Assembly (NCBI GenBank): GCA_003963305.1
Contig: RXJR01000028.1
Coordinates: 1-64,000 of the forward strand
DNA: 64,000 nt
Source: Candidatus Melainabacteria bacterium
GTDB lineage: Bacteria > Cyanobacteriota > Vampirovibrionia > Obscuribacterales > Obscuribacteraceae
Direction: 5' to 3'
The position numbers and the translations under genes were made by a program. The notes under the pieces were generated by a model. It worked only from the letters and a program-made list of their open reading frames with translations. It searched no databases and was not told where the DNA came from. Position 1 is the first letter of the stretch, and every line of letters starts with the position of its first letter. This document shows positions 35,083 to 43,878 of this stretch, in pieces.

Positions 35083-36687
35083 TTAACCAGCCACTTCAAG
35101 CAGGTGATTCGATTCTACCCAACGACGACACTCAACCATGTCGTCATGCATATACCTGTCATCTTCAAAGGAAGTCGAAAGGCGACTCTGCATCCATTCA
35201 TACGCAGACTGCGTGCAGGCACCGAGTCGAGGATGTCCAAGCGCCTCCTGAGTAAGACCTATAGCCTGATTAGCTAGAAGAAGTTCGACCGCGACAATCT
35301 GTTTGACGTTCTCAATAATGCGCAATGCTTTTCTAGATGCCCAGGTACTATTCGACACGTGGTCTTCAACATTTCCTTTTGCAGGAATGGAGTCGACGCT
35401 TGCAGGCATGCTCATGGTGCGGTTTTCCATAACAAGAGCAGCCATGGAACATGTCACTACTGAATATCCAGTGTTAATACCAGCATCGCGACCGGCCAAA
35501 TTTGCAGGCACGCCCAGACCCATGATCGGATCGATCAAGCGAGCCAGACGGCGCTCCGAAATGCTTCCCAGATCAGTCATCACCATAGCGAGAAGATCAG
35601 CTGCCTGAGCCAGATATTGCCCATGGAAGTTGCCGCCGCTGATGGCAACATATCCATCACCTTCAGGAAAAATCAGTGGATTGTCCGTGGCGGAATTCAT
35701 TTCAGTACAAACGATCTGCTCAATATATCTGAGTGCATCGTAGACCGGTCCATGCACTTGCGGCGTGCAGCGATAAGAGTACACATCCTGTACTCGTGGA
35801 GGCTGATTGTTTGGACTGCCCCTATCTGGACCAGACATCGTGATCTGGCGGCTCTTCTCCGTGCAACGTTGGCTGCCAGCCAAAAGTCTGCGCAGATTTT
35901 TGGCACATTCGACCTGACCATAATGACGGCGAGCTTTATGAACACGCTCATCGAATGCGGCAGTCTCTGCGCGAATAGCCTCCATCGACATTGCCGCCGA
36001 CAAATCAGCATATCCCAGCAGTTGCTTCGCTTCAGCCAAAGCAAGACAAATAACTGCCAAACTGGCAGTTGAACCGTTTATCAACGCGACGGCATCCTTC
36101 GCTTCAAAAACGAAATCAGCCTCTGCTCCTGCCTCAATCCATGCCCTATCTGCGCTGAGAATCTTTCCTCCATACTCGACCTGAGCATGAGGATCTCCCA
36201 TCAAAGCTGCTGACAAATATGCAAGCGGTGCCAGATCTCCACTGGCACCAACTGACCCCTGACTATAAACAATTGGATGAATGCCTGAATTGAGCATCGC
36301 CAGCAAACGCTCGATCACTATTACTCGTGGACCGGAGAAGTTGGAGGCAAAAGCATTTGCTCGCAGAAGCATCAGCGCTCGTACTACTTCGCGTGAGAAC
36401 GGTTCACCGCAACCAGCCGCATGCGAACGAATAAGATTAGCCTGAAATCTGGACACTTCTCTGGTCGGAATGCGCGTGTTCTTTAAATTGCCGACACCGG
36501 TGTTGAACGAATAGATCAACGGCGCATCGTCTCGCAACCAATTTGACTCGATGAAATCGCGCGTCTTTTGCAGACTGGCTGCCGACTGCTCAGAAAGTTT
36601 CACTTTCACCGATGGTTGAGTCGCGACAACGATAACGTCTTCAAGCGAGAGACTGCTTCCATCAATCGTCAAAGTCGATGGTGTCAT
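35083..36687 (-). CDS. hutH: histidine ammonia-lyase (aromatic amino acid lyase family)
   Basis: 534 aa, ATG start. It removes ammonia from histidine to give urocanate. The MIO prosthetic group forms from Ala-Ser-Gly in GSVGASGDLAPLAYL. The substrate-loop His in NLIRSHAAGCGEPF (SH, as in HAL) and Glu in GNVEDHVSNS (HAL Glu414 equivalent) favour histidine over tyrosine or phenylalanine. DSIPAKGNVEDH and SATDNPLIF are further family marks. The chain is slightly longer than typical (~510), with an insert near residue 290 (TMSGPDRGSPNNQPPRVQDV). No hutU/hutI is next to it, so a full Hut pathway is not shown here. The gene lies 13 bp after the membrane TPR gene. Confidence 0.88.
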   Translation of the reverse strand: MTPSTLTIDGSSLSLEDVIVVATQPSVKVKLSEQSAASLQKTRDFIESNWLRDDAPLIYSFNTGVGNLKNTRIPTREVSRFQANLIRSHAAGCGEPFSREVVRALMLLRANAFASNFSGPRVIVIERLLAMLNSGIHPIVYSQGSVGASGDLAPLAYLSAALMGDPHAQVEYGGKILSADRAWIEAGAEADFVFEAKDAVALINGSTASLAVICLALAEAKQLLGYADLSAAMSMEAIRAETAAFDERVHKARRHYGQVECAKNLRRLLAGSQRCTEKSRQITMSGPDRGSPNNQPPRVQDVYSYRCTPQVHGPVYDALRYIEQIVCTEMNSATDNPLIFPEGDGYVAISGGNFHGQYLAQAADLLAMVMTDLGSISERRLARLIDPIMGLGVPANLAGRDAGINTGYSVVTCSMAALVMENRTMSMPASVDSIPAKGNVEDHVSNSTWASRKALRIIENVKQIVAVELLLANQAIGLTQEALGHPRLGACTQSAYEWMQSRLSTSFEDDRYMHDDMVECRRWVESNHLLEVAG

Positions 36688-36700
36688 ATCTGGTGCGCGC

Positions 36701-37600
36701 TCACGAATGCTTCAATCGTGCCAACTGCTCTTGACCGAATTTGACCATCTCGTTGCGTTGCGGGAAATCAGGAGATTTTTTGGCATTTTCAATCGCCTGT
36801 TTATAATTCTCTTTGGCCCGACGATAATCATTAGCGTTGAAATAAACGGTGGCATTGTTGAAATATGCAGCAGCAAGTTGCATGCGCAATTGACCAAGTG
36901 CCTGCTCCGATTGAGGCGCCGCAAATCTGGCTACCAAACCCTTCTGTGGCTTCGAAAGTTGGTCAAGCGACTTGTTCAAAATTTCGATTGCCCGTTCGTT
37001 CCACATCTGCGATTCTTTGATGTTGCCCAGACCTTGCTGCGCAAGACCAGCAGTAAAAGCGATGGTTCCTAAGTTTGTCTTCTGTTTTTCGTCGTTGACA
37101 TAAAAATCCCACTCACTTTGAGACGCTGCTAATGCCGCCTCGTACTGACCACGATTGACCTGACTCTGGACGAGTGCTGTGGTCAACCACGGGCTGCCAC
37201 CGGGCAAAACCTTTCTCAGCCATGGTCCCTTACTGCCAATAGTTTCGACCATCTTCCAGGCGCCCATTCTCGATGCCAGTGCAATCGAACCAAACATGCT
37301 CATCCAGGCAATACTGCGCGCAACCAGGAAACTAGCGACAATGACAATGGCACTGACAACACACTGGAGCCAATCGATAGGCTTGGCGCTAAACGCGCTG
37401 TGAAAGTTGGTGATCCCCCAATAGAGTCCCCCTGACAGAACCACTACGGACACGACGAGCAACCCAAAGAGAAGGGCGGTGCTGAGCTGATCTCCCCTGC
37501 TGTTACTTTCGGCGGTGTTGACCGGCATGGCAGACGACTCGGGACCAACCCGTTTCGTTCGTTTCTGCTGTTGCTTCATCTGGTTCTTCATCTTCGCCAT
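36701..37600 (-). CDS. TPR-repeat membrane protein, function unknown
   Basis: 299 aa from the ATG at 37600; an in-frame start at 37651 is less likely. The N-terminus (~1-45) is basic and polar (MAKMKNQMKQQQKRTKRVG). Two transmembrane helices follow (ALLFGLLVVSVVVLSGGLYW; LQCVVSAIVIVASFLVARSI), then a region with a Gly-rich loop (GPWLRKVLPGGSPWLTTALV), and two to three TPR repeats (~140-290): QYEAALAASQSEWDFY, LGTIAFTAGLAQQGLGNIKE and AAAYFNNATVYFNANDYRRA. The TPRs probably face the cytoplasm and bind a partner protein. No enzyme motif. It is upstream of hutH in the same direction, but a functional link is not evident. Confidence 0.75.
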   Translation of the reverse strand: MAKMKNQMKQQQKRTKRVGPESSAMPVNTAESNSRGDQLSTALLFGLLVVSVVVLSGGLYWGITNFHSAFSAKPIDWLQCVVSAIVIVASFLVARSIAWMSMFGSIALASRMGAWKMVETIGSKGPWLRKVLPGGSPWLTTALVQSQVNRGQYEAALAASQSEWDFYVNDEKQKTNLGTIAFTAGLAQQGLGNIKESQMWNERAIEILNKSLDQLSKPQKGLVARFAAPQSEQALGQLRMQLAAAYFNNATVYFNANDYRRAKENYKQAIENAKKSPDFPQRNEMVKFGQEQLARLKHS

Positions 37601-37830
37601 AATTGCTGTCTCTAGCCCGGTTGCAAAGTTATAACTCTGTAAATGTATCAAGCATGAGCGCTCAGATACTGAACGGACGGTAATCTAAGCAAGTATTCCT
37701 CTGGCGCGAATCGCCAAAAGCTCAAGAGAGCGCTCTTTTGCCCGGCAGCAGCCCACGTAAAATGTGCTCCATTTGAAGATATGTGTTTTTGAGGACCGAC
37801 TAGACTGTCGAGCGTCCTCATTTATAAAGT

Positions 37831-37948
37831 GCGCAGCGGATTCGTAACCAGCGCAGCAGATTCGTAACCAGCGCAGCAGATTCGTAACCAGCGCAGCAGA
37901 TTCGTAAAAAGCAGCGGACTCGTAACCAGCGCAACGGATTTATTGGCA
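37831..37948. repeat. 20-bp tandem repeat running into the Rrf2 gene end
   Basis: Six units based on GCGCAGCAGATTCGTAACCA (37831-37948): four of 20 bp, one of 18 bp, and a last diverged copy that overlaps the final codons and stop (37940-37942) of the Rrf2 regulator gene. The rest of the 37652-37939 spacer shows no gene. Confidence 0.9.
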
Positions 37949-38374
37949 GCGCGGAGTCAGAGGAACACTGCACAGCGGGCTCTTTGATTCCACCACCAGC
38001 TCGCTCAAAAGCGACCTTGCAAAAGCACTTTCAACCTGTGCGGTGGCCTCCGAAAGTCTTTTATGCAACGGGCAGAGGTTCATTCCATGTCCTTCGATGC
38101 CCAATGGACAGACAGTCAACTTTTCAATTGGATCGACTGCATTGACAATATCCAGAATGGAAATTTGATCGGCCTGCTTGGCCATTACAAAGCCCCCACC
38201 GATTCCTCGCTGGGAGTTGACCAATTTCGCTTTCGCCAACTGCTGCATAACCTTACTCAAATAACCAGGCGGAACTTGCGTTGCCTTCGCTATCTCCTGC
38301 CCGGTTGAAGCAGCATCCCTTATGGCAAGAAAAACCATAGCCCTGAGCGCGTATTCGGCTGTCTGCGAAATCAT
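37940..38374 (-). CDS. Rrf2-family transcriptional regulator
   Basis: 144 aa, ATG start. The N-terminal winged helix is typical: MISQTAEYALRAMVFLAI, TGQEIAKATQVPPGYLSKVM (recognition helix) and LVNSQRGIGGGFVMAK (wing). The family includes NsrR (NO sensor), IscR and CymR. Possible cluster ligands are Cys89 and Cys101 in VCPLGIEGHGMNLCPLHKRL; the third Cys of classic NsrR is missing and His96 or His104 would have to substitute, so Fe-S binding and NO sensing are not certain. It is divergent from hcp, a typical NsrR target, with a promoter and a dyad in between. I expect it to repress hcp. The gene end runs into a tandem repeat. Confidence 0.88.
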   Translation of the reverse strand: MISQTAEYALRAMVFLAIRDAASTGQEIAKATQVPPGYLSKVMQQLAKAKLVNSQRGIGGGFVMAKQADQISILDIVNAVDPIEKLTVCPLGIEGHGMNLCPLHKRLSEATAQVESAFARSLLSELVVESKSPLCSVPLTPRCQ

Positions 38375-38433
38375 TTTTTACCGTTACTTTTAGGTGCCTA
38401 TTAGTTCTAACAGAAGATCAGTCGAAAGGATGA

Positions 38434-38483
38434 TTGATACTTCTCAGCCAACACTCCTATTATAGACATAAAGGTCCATTTAT
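38434..38483 (+). promoter_or_regulatory. hcp promoter with overlapping operator-like dyad
   Basis: -35 TTGATA (38434-38439), 18-bp spacer, -10 TATTAT (38458-38463), predicted start near 38470. The imperfect palindrome ATAAAGGTCCATTTAT (38468-38483; ATAAA/TTTAT arms) covers the start site, where a repressor would block transcription. It lies in the 200-bp gap shared with the divergent Rrf2 gene. Rrf2 binding is inferred. Confidence 0.55.
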
Positions 38484-38574
38484 TGCCTGAGGTCTGAACT
38501 GGCGCGATTTATGAGCTTTAGAAGCTGAACGCGAACAATCAGAACCCAAGTTTACATCCTAAGGAGAACGTTGA

Positions 38575-40233
38575 ATGAGCATGTTTTGTTATCAGTGTGA
38601 GCAAACGGCGCAAGGAACCGGCTGCACCTCTATGGGTATTTGCGGCAAAACCCCTGAAACAGCCACTCTGCAAGACGTAATGGTCTACATCGTCAAAGGT
38701 ATCTCTCAATATGCTCACAGACTGCGCAAGCTGGGAATCCAAGATCAATCCGTCGATCAAGTAACGTTAGAGTCGCTCTTCATGACACTGACGAACGTCA
38801 ACTTCGACGAAGCAGAACATATTTCGTATATAAATGAGAAGCTCACCCCGACCCTTACCAAGGTCAAATCTCTTTATCTGGCTGCCTGCAAATCTCAAAA
38901 TCTCGAGCCAGAAAAGCTAGTTGGCCCGGCTGAATGGAGCGGAGAGAAATCAGGAGCAGAGCTGAATCAATTCGGCATCGCAATCGGGATTCTTGAAAGA
39001 GCCAAGAGCACGTCACCAGATGTAGTATCACTGCAAGAGCTTCTGACATATGGCGTCAAAGGCCTCGCTGCTTACGCACACCACGCACAACTGCTCGGCT
39101 ACAGCGACGATGCAATTCCAGCATTCGTGCATAAATCATTCGATTACTTGTCGAGCGCCGACCAGACTATCGAAGAACTATTGCAGCTCTGCCTGGATGC
39201 CGGCAAGACAAACTACATTGTCATGCAACTTCTCGACCACGCTCATTGTCAAACATTCGGCAACCCCGAACCAACTGCAGTGCGCACAACACCCATTAAA
39301 GGGAAAGCTATCCTCGTCTCCGGCCATGACCTGAAGTCTCTCTATGAGCTCCTCAAGCAAACAGAAGGTAAAGGCATTAACGTCTACACCCACGGTGAAG
39401 TGCTGCCAGCCCATGGCTATCCGACCCTCAAAGCCTTCAAGCATCTGGTCGGCAATTACGGCGGTGCCTGGCAAAATCAAGTCAAGGAATTCGAAGCCTT
39501 TCCAGGTGCCATCGTGATGACCACTAACTGCCTCAAGCCACCGGCTGAGACATACATTGATCGCCTTTTCTCCATGGATGTAGTCGGATGGCACGGTGTT
39601 CGCAAAGTGAACAACTATGACTACTCACCAGTGATCGAAGCAGCACTGGCAGCCGAAGGCTTTCAAGCCGACGAGCCCCAAAAGGAAATAACGGTCGGCT
39701 TTGGACATGCCGCAGTTCTAGGTGTGGCAGGCAAAGTCATAGATCTCGTCAAAGCCGGAAAAATAAGCCACTTTTACTTAATTGGCGGATGCGACGGCGC
39801 CGAATTCTCACGCAATTACTTCACCGAATTTGCCGAGTCAGTACCAGCCGATGGTGTCATCCTGACTCTGGGATGCGGTAAATATCGCTTCAATTTTGAA
39901 GAATTCGGTGCAATCGACGGCATACCCAGGTTGCTCGATATCGGTCAATGCAACGACGCCTATTCAGCAATTCAGATCGCCACAGCTCTGGCCGCAGCAT
40001 TTGAATGCGATATCAATGAGTTGCCGCTGTCTTTGATCATCTCCTGGTTCGAGCAAAAAGCCGTAGCAGTGCTGCTTACCCTCCTGGCCCTGGGAGTTAA
40101 GAACATAAGACTCGGTCCAAATTTACCTGCTTTTGTAACGCCAAACGTTCTCAAAGTACTCGTAGATTCCTACAACCTTATGCCAGTCGGTACGGTTAAA
40201 GGTGACTTGCAGACAATCGCTAAAGGCGCCTGA
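38575..40233 (+). CDS. hcp: hydroxylamine reductase (hybrid-cluster protein)
   Basis: 552 aa; ATG 8 nt after AAGGAG. Hcp reduces hydroxylamine to ammonia and acts as an NO reductase under nitrosative stress (cytoplasm). The N-terminal cluster motif is C5-x2-C8-x8-C17-x5-C23 (MFCYQCEQTAQ..GC..MGICGKTP), the [4Fe-4S] form of anaerobe-type Hcp, not the C-x11-C-x6-C [2Fe-2S] form of E. coli. Later segments supply the hybrid [4Fe-2S-2O] cluster: VYTHGEVLPAHGYP, NCLKPP, GGCDGAEFSRNYF and LGCGKYRFNFEEFGAIDGIP. Full length. An hcr reductase gene is not adjacent, consistent with this class. Expected control is by the divergent Rrf2 regulator. Confidence 0.97.
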   Translation: MSMFCYQCEQTAQGTGCTSMGICGKTPETATLQDVMVYIVKGISQYAHRLRKLGIQDQSVDQVTLESLFMTLTNVNFDEAEHISYINEKLTPTLTKVKSLYLAACKSQNLEPEKLVGPAEWSGEKSGAELNQFGIAIGILERAKSTSPDVVSLQELLTYGVKGLAAYAHHAQLLGYSDDAIPAFVHKSFDYLSSADQTIEELLQLCLDAGKTNYIVMQLLDHAHCQTFGNPEPTAVRTTPIKGKAILVSGHDLKSLYELLKQTEGKGINVYTHGEVLPAHGYPTLKAFKHLVGNYGGAWQNQVKEFEAFPGAIVMTTNCLKPPAETYIDRLFSMDVVGWHGVRKVNNYDYSPVIEAALAAEGFQADEPQKEITVGFGHAAVLGVAGKVIDLVKAGKISHFYLIGGCDGAEFSRNYFTEFAESVPADGVILTLGCGKYRFNFEEFGAIDGIPRLLDIGQCNDAYSAIQIATALAAAFECDINELPLSLIISWFEQKAVAVLLTLLALGVKNIRLGPNLPAFVTPNVLKVLVDSYNLMPVGTVKGDLQTIAKGA

Positions 40234-40253
40234 TCGAATCTTAGCTCATACGG

Positions 40254-40290
40254 AAAGACTGCCGGTCTCGAGATCGGCAGTCTTTGCTTT
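40254..40290 (+). terminator. rho-independent terminator of hcp
   Basis: Perfect 11-bp stem AAAGACTGCCG (40254-40264) / CGGCAGTCTTT (40275-40285) with a 10-nt loop, followed by a T-rich tract. It starts 21 bp after the hcp stop codon. Confidence 0.85.
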
Positions 40291-40336
40291 TGTCCTTTTT
40301 TCGGCTGGATGAAATCACTCATTGAGGCACTCATTG

Positions 40337-40363
40337 GAGAAGCACTGAGAAAAAGTGCTTCTC
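40337..40363. other. second hairpin downstream of hcp
   Basis: Perfect 10-bp stem GAGAAGCACT / AGTGCTTCTC with a 7-nt loop, no T-run. It lies in the 288-bp spacer between hcp and the next plus-strand gene. It could be an RNA processing element or a relic. Confidence 0.4.
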
Positions 40364-40521
40364 ACCTGGGCGCTCGTCTACTGAAGAACTCCTCGAAAAG
40401 CTCCGAATAGAAGGCAATCCAGGTTTTAATCGGGCAGGTCTCGTCAGCAAACGGTTGTCAGTATAGACTGGTTAAGGAGCCCATAGACCGCCCAAAACTC
40501 ACAAGCTACTGAGGTTTTCCT

Positions 40522-41082
40522 ATGCTAATGGCAGATACGATGGCGATTTTTCTTTCCGTGCTCGGGATGTTGATCGCCTGTCCAGCGCTCTGGTTGTTGT
40601 GTCGGGGACTCTGGCCAGACCTGGTCGACTATTCGAAAGCAGATTGCTCGGTAACTCTATTCAAACCGTTTCTCGTCGGGCTGCCCCTCACAATCGCCAC
40701 AGTTTTCGCCGTTATCTTCCTGGGGCAATTGCCTCAACCTGGAGGCGGCATAAGCAGCCTCGCTTTGATTTGCTTGTTTATTACCTACGCTGGTTCGGGT
40801 GTAGCAGGATTGGCAACTGTTATTGGTGAGCGACTGCCTTCACCAGCTGATGCGCAATGTCCCTGGAAAGCCACCATACGTGGTGGTATCGTACTGGAGC
40901 TTTCCTATATCTTGCCTTTTCTTGGCTGGTTTGTATTGTTGCCGATTTCAATAATAATCGGTGCCGGTGCAACAACAAGGGCGATGATCAAATCACACCG
41001 GCAAAAACCAAAGAACGACAACAAAAAGGTTTCGATATCAGGTGACAATCAATTCGGCGGAACCGTCTCGGCACCGGTGTAA
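40522..41082 (+). CDS. small integral membrane protein, function unknown
   Basis: 186 aa, ATG 8 nt after GAGG. Four hydrophobic helices: IFLSVLGMLIACPALWLLCR, FLVGLPLTIATVFAVIFLGQ, LALICLFITYAGSGVAGLAT and ELSYILPFLGWFVLLPISII. The C-terminal ~30 residues are basic and polar and probably cytoplasmic (MIKSHRQKPKNDNKK). No recognised domain. It is followed after 5 bp by the DUF1800 gene, so the three plus-strand genes 40522-43868 probably form one operon. It may help membrane handling of the DUF1800/DUF1501 proteins (inference). Confidence 0.72.
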   Translation: MLMADTMAIFLSVLGMLIACPALWLLCRGLWPDLVDYSKADCSVTLFKPFLVGLPLTIATVFAVIFLGQLPQPGGGISSLALICLFITYAGSGVAGLATVIGERLPSPADAQCPWKATIRGGIVLELSYILPFLGWFVLLPISIIIGAGATTRAMIKSHRQKPKNDNKKVSISGDNQFGGTVSAPV

Positions 41083-41087
41083 GCCAA

Positions 41088-42641
41088 ATGAAGTGCGAAG
41101 ATCAATTAGAACCTGAAGCGGATTCGCTGACTGCACCGACAAACATCAGTCGCAGGAACATTCTGAAGACGGCAGCATTTTTCGCAGGGGCAGCCAGTCT
41201 ATCCGGCTGCGAGCATCTGGTCAGCAGCGTCACCGAAAACATGGGAGAAGTCATACCCGCGCATGTTGGCGTCTCTACTGCACACAACATAGACCCGGCA
41301 TTCCACTTGCTCTCTAGAGCGGCATACGGACCCTGGCCCGGCGACATTGACCGACTCAAGAAGATGGGCACCACAGCGTGGATTGAAGAGCAACTGAACC
41401 CGGAGAAAATAGACGATAGCGCCTGCCGATTACGCAGCGGCAGGTTCGAATCAGTTCACCTCGATCCCGGAACCACATTCGAATACAAAAAGCCCGTGAT
41501 CAAAGAAGAACTGATAAGACATGCTCTCTTGCAGTCTGTATACAGCAAGCGACAGTTGCATGAGGTGATGGTTGAATTCTGGACGGACCACCTCAATATA
41601 GATGTCAACAAAGGCGATTGCATTTACATGAAAGGTTCCGACGACCGCCTGGTAATTCGAAAACACGCGCTCGGAAATTTCTATGATTTGATTCAAGCAT
41701 CAGCTATTTCGCCGGCCATGCTCGTTTACCTCGATGGAAATCAAAACAAGAAGGGAAAACCAGATGACATACCTAACGAGAATTATGGGCGCGAGTTGCT
41801 CGAACTGCACACTCTGGGCGTGAGTGGTGGGTATACCCAGAAGGATGTCTTTGAAGCAGCACGGTGCTTAACAGGCTGGAGAATACACGACAGCTGGCAA
41901 CGCGGCAAAGTATACTTCGATCCTCAGCTTCATGATGACGGCGCAAAAGTTGTACTGGGACAAGAAATTGCTGCCGGTGGCGGCGAGAAAGACTTGCAAC
42001 GACTGGTTGAAATTGCCTGTGCGCATCCGTCAACGGCAAAGCACATAGCAAGCAAGCTGGTGCGGCGATTTGTTTCGGACGATCCACCTGCATCTCTTGT
42101 CGATCAGGTCGGACAGATATTTACGAGCACCAGGGGCGATATCAAAGCTATGGTGCGCTGTATACTCCTTTCTGCTGAATTCAAGAATTCCGCAGGCAGC
42201 AAAATCAAGCGTCCGTTCCAGTACATTGTCACTTGCTTGCGCAGTCTCGGCGCTGACACGTACGCCCATTCAGAGCTAGTCGAGTATTTGACGAGAATGG
42301 GTCAGGGTCCTTTCCAATACCCCACTCCGGATGGGTATCCAGATGAACCAAAACCCTGGCTTGGCACGCTGCTCTGGCGTTGGAATTTCGCCCTCGCCCT
42401 GGTCAATAAAAAAGTTCCCACTGTCGAAGTCTCCCTTGAAAAATTGGCTTCCGCTATTTATCCAAACGCCGCCGAAGAAGTCTCAGCTGCACACCTGATG
42501 CCTCATTTTGTCGGACGTCTCGCCAGTCAATCCGAAATCGACGTTCTGCAAAATTACGTAGGAAAAACAGCCGACAAAAATGCCCACCTCTCACAGTTGG
42601 TTGGTCTGATCCTTTCATCACCTGCATTCCAGAGGTGTTAA
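41088..42641 (+). CDS. DUF1800-domain protein with Tat/lipoprotein-like signal
   Basis: 517 aa, ATG start 5 bp after the preceding gene. The N-terminus has a twin-arginine signal (SRRNILKTAAFFAGAASLSG) ending in a lipobox-like LSGC, so it is probably exported folded and perhaps lipidated. The DUF1800 body is clear: HLLSRAAYGPWPGDIDRLKK, VMVEFWTDHLNIDVNKGD, YGRELLELHTLGVSGGYTQK, LTGWRIHD, and RPFQYIVTCLRSLG. The family is common in Bacteria, with unknown chemistry, and nearly always sits beside a DUF1501 gene, as it does here (the stop codon abuts the next ATG). A role as a paired extracytoplasmic enzyme is presumed only from this conservation. Confidence 0.93.
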   Translation: MKCEDQLEPEADSLTAPTNISRRNILKTAAFFAGAASLSGCEHLVSSVTENMGEVIPAHVGVSTAHNIDPAFHLLSRAAYGPWPGDIDRLKKMGTTAWIEEQLNPEKIDDSACRLRSGRFESVHLDPGTTFEYKKPVIKEELIRHALLQSVYSKRQLHEVMVEFWTDHLNIDVNKGDCIYMKGSDDRLVIRKHALGNFYDLIQASAISPAMLVYLDGNQNKKGKPDDIPNENYGRELLELHTLGVSGGYTQKDVFEAARCLTGWRIHDSWQRGKVYFDPQLHDDGAKVVLGQEIAAGGGEKDLQRLVEIACAHPSTAKHIASKLVRRFVSDDPPASLVDQVGQIFTSTRGDIKAMVRCILLSAEFKNSAGSKIKRPFQYIVTCLRSLGADTYAHSELVEYLTRMGQGPFQYPTPDGYPDEPKPWLGTLLWRWNFALALVNKKVPTVEVSLEKLASAIYPNAAEEVSAAHLMPHFVGRLASQSEIDVLQNYVGKTADKNAHLSQLVGLILSSPAFQRC

Positions 42642-43868
42642 ATGTCTAAAACAAGCAGACGAACATTTCTGAAGTCAATTGCTTTTGGCAATGAAAAATC
42701 ATCGCCCGCAAACGACAAGATTCTTGTCAGCATCTTTCTCAGAGGTGGCGCCGACACTCTGAACATGTTCGTTCCCTATGCCGATGCGGATTATTACAAA
42801 CAGCGACCCACAATAGCCATTCCGCCGCCGCACAAATCTGAACCGAACAGGGATGCAGCGCTAAAGCTGAATGATTTATATGCTGTGCATCCCAGACTGA
42901 AACCAATCTTGCCAATTTATCAAGACGGGCGACTGGCGATTATCCAGTCAGTTGGCTCAGACAATCCCACAGGTTCTCACTTCGACACGCAAGATCAGGT
43001 AGAGCATGGCGAAGCATACGGCAAGAAACTAGGCGGTGGTTGGCTTGGCCGACATCTGAGACTGCACGGAAAGAATAATCAGACGCCACTGTCAGCAGTA
43101 TCAATTGGAACAAGCATTTGCGAATCATTGAGCGGGGCACCCAACGTTTGTGCTCTCGGTTCTCTTGACGAAATCAAATTGCAAATAAAACCCGACGAGA
43201 GCCGCTCACTGCTTGACTCACTATCAGCTTTATACGGATCTGAAATAGGCATTCTTAGTGAACCGGGTAAAGAAACTATTCAGCTCTTGCATAAAGTTCA
43301 GTCAATCCATAACGGACAGTACCGACCAGAATACGATGCCGTATATGGAGACGATCAATTTTCCAGAGGCATGAAGGAAATAGCAAGATTGATCAAAGCC
43401 AACGTGGGAATGCAAGCAGCCTGTATAGACTTCGGCGGATGGGACACGCATTTCGTGCAAGGGTCTTCTGAAGGACTGCAAGCAAACAACATCGACATCT
43501 TAGGTAAAGGGCTGGCGGCCTTCGATAGAGACATCTCCAAATACCGAAATCGAGTCACCACCATCGTCATGACTGAATTTGGTCGGCGCACTTACGAAAA
43601 CGGCTCACTTGGCACCGATCACGGACAGGGCTCGGCCGTAATGATCATCGGCGGCGGCGTAAAGGGCGGTAGATTCTATGGAGAGTGGACAGGTGTGGCG
43701 GACCAGGACGTAGACATCCTTGGTCCCAGTGGTCTGCGTATAAAGTATGATTATCGCGCCGTGTTGCAAGAAGTACTCAGCGGTCTTTTAAACAATCGCA
43801 ATGCTCACAAAGTTTTTCCTGATCTAAGTGCACCACTGATCGGATTTGCTCCTCCAATCACTGCCTGA
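42642..43868 (+). CDS. DUF1501-domain protein (sulfatase/alkaline-phosphatase-like fold)
   Basis: 408 aa; its ATG follows the DUF1800 TAA directly, with AGAGGTG as ribosome site inside the upstream gene. The N-terminus SRRTFLKSIAF is a short twin-arginine-like signal, although the hydrophobic part is weak. DUF1501 hallmarks: ILVSIFLRGGADTLNMFVPY, AVHPRLKPILPIYQDGRLAI, NPTGSHFDTQDQVEHG, DFGGWDTHFVQG, VTTIVMTEFGRRTYENGSLG and TDHGQGSAVMIIGGGVKGGR. The fold is related to alkaline phosphatase/sulfatase enzymes. Function unknown, presumed to act with its DUF1800 partner outside the cytoplasm. Confidence 0.93.
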   Translation: MSKTSRRTFLKSIAFGNEKSSPANDKILVSIFLRGGADTLNMFVPYADADYYKQRPTIAIPPPHKSEPNRDAALKLNDLYAVHPRLKPILPIYQDGRLAIIQSVGSDNPTGSHFDTQDQVEHGEAYGKKLGGGWLGRHLRLHGKNNQTPLSAVSIGTSICESLSGAPNVCALGSLDEIKLQIKPDESRSLLDSLSALYGSEIGILSEPGKETIQLLHKVQSIHNGQYRPEYDAVYGDDQFSRGMKEIARLIKANVGMQAACIDFGGWDTHFVQGSSEGLQANNIDILGKGLAAFDRDISKYRNRVTTIVMTEFGRRTYENGSLGTDHGQGSAVMIIGGGVKGGRFYGEWTGVADQDVDILGPSGLRIKYDYRAVLQEVLSGLLNNRNAHKVFPDLSAPLIGFAPPITA

Positions 43869-43878
43869 ACTCAGTCTG

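Noticed and set aside
41430-41460. tRNA-like GGTTCGAATC motif
   Set aside because: It lies inside the DUF1800 gene and no cloverleaf can be drawn around it; no tRNA found in the window.
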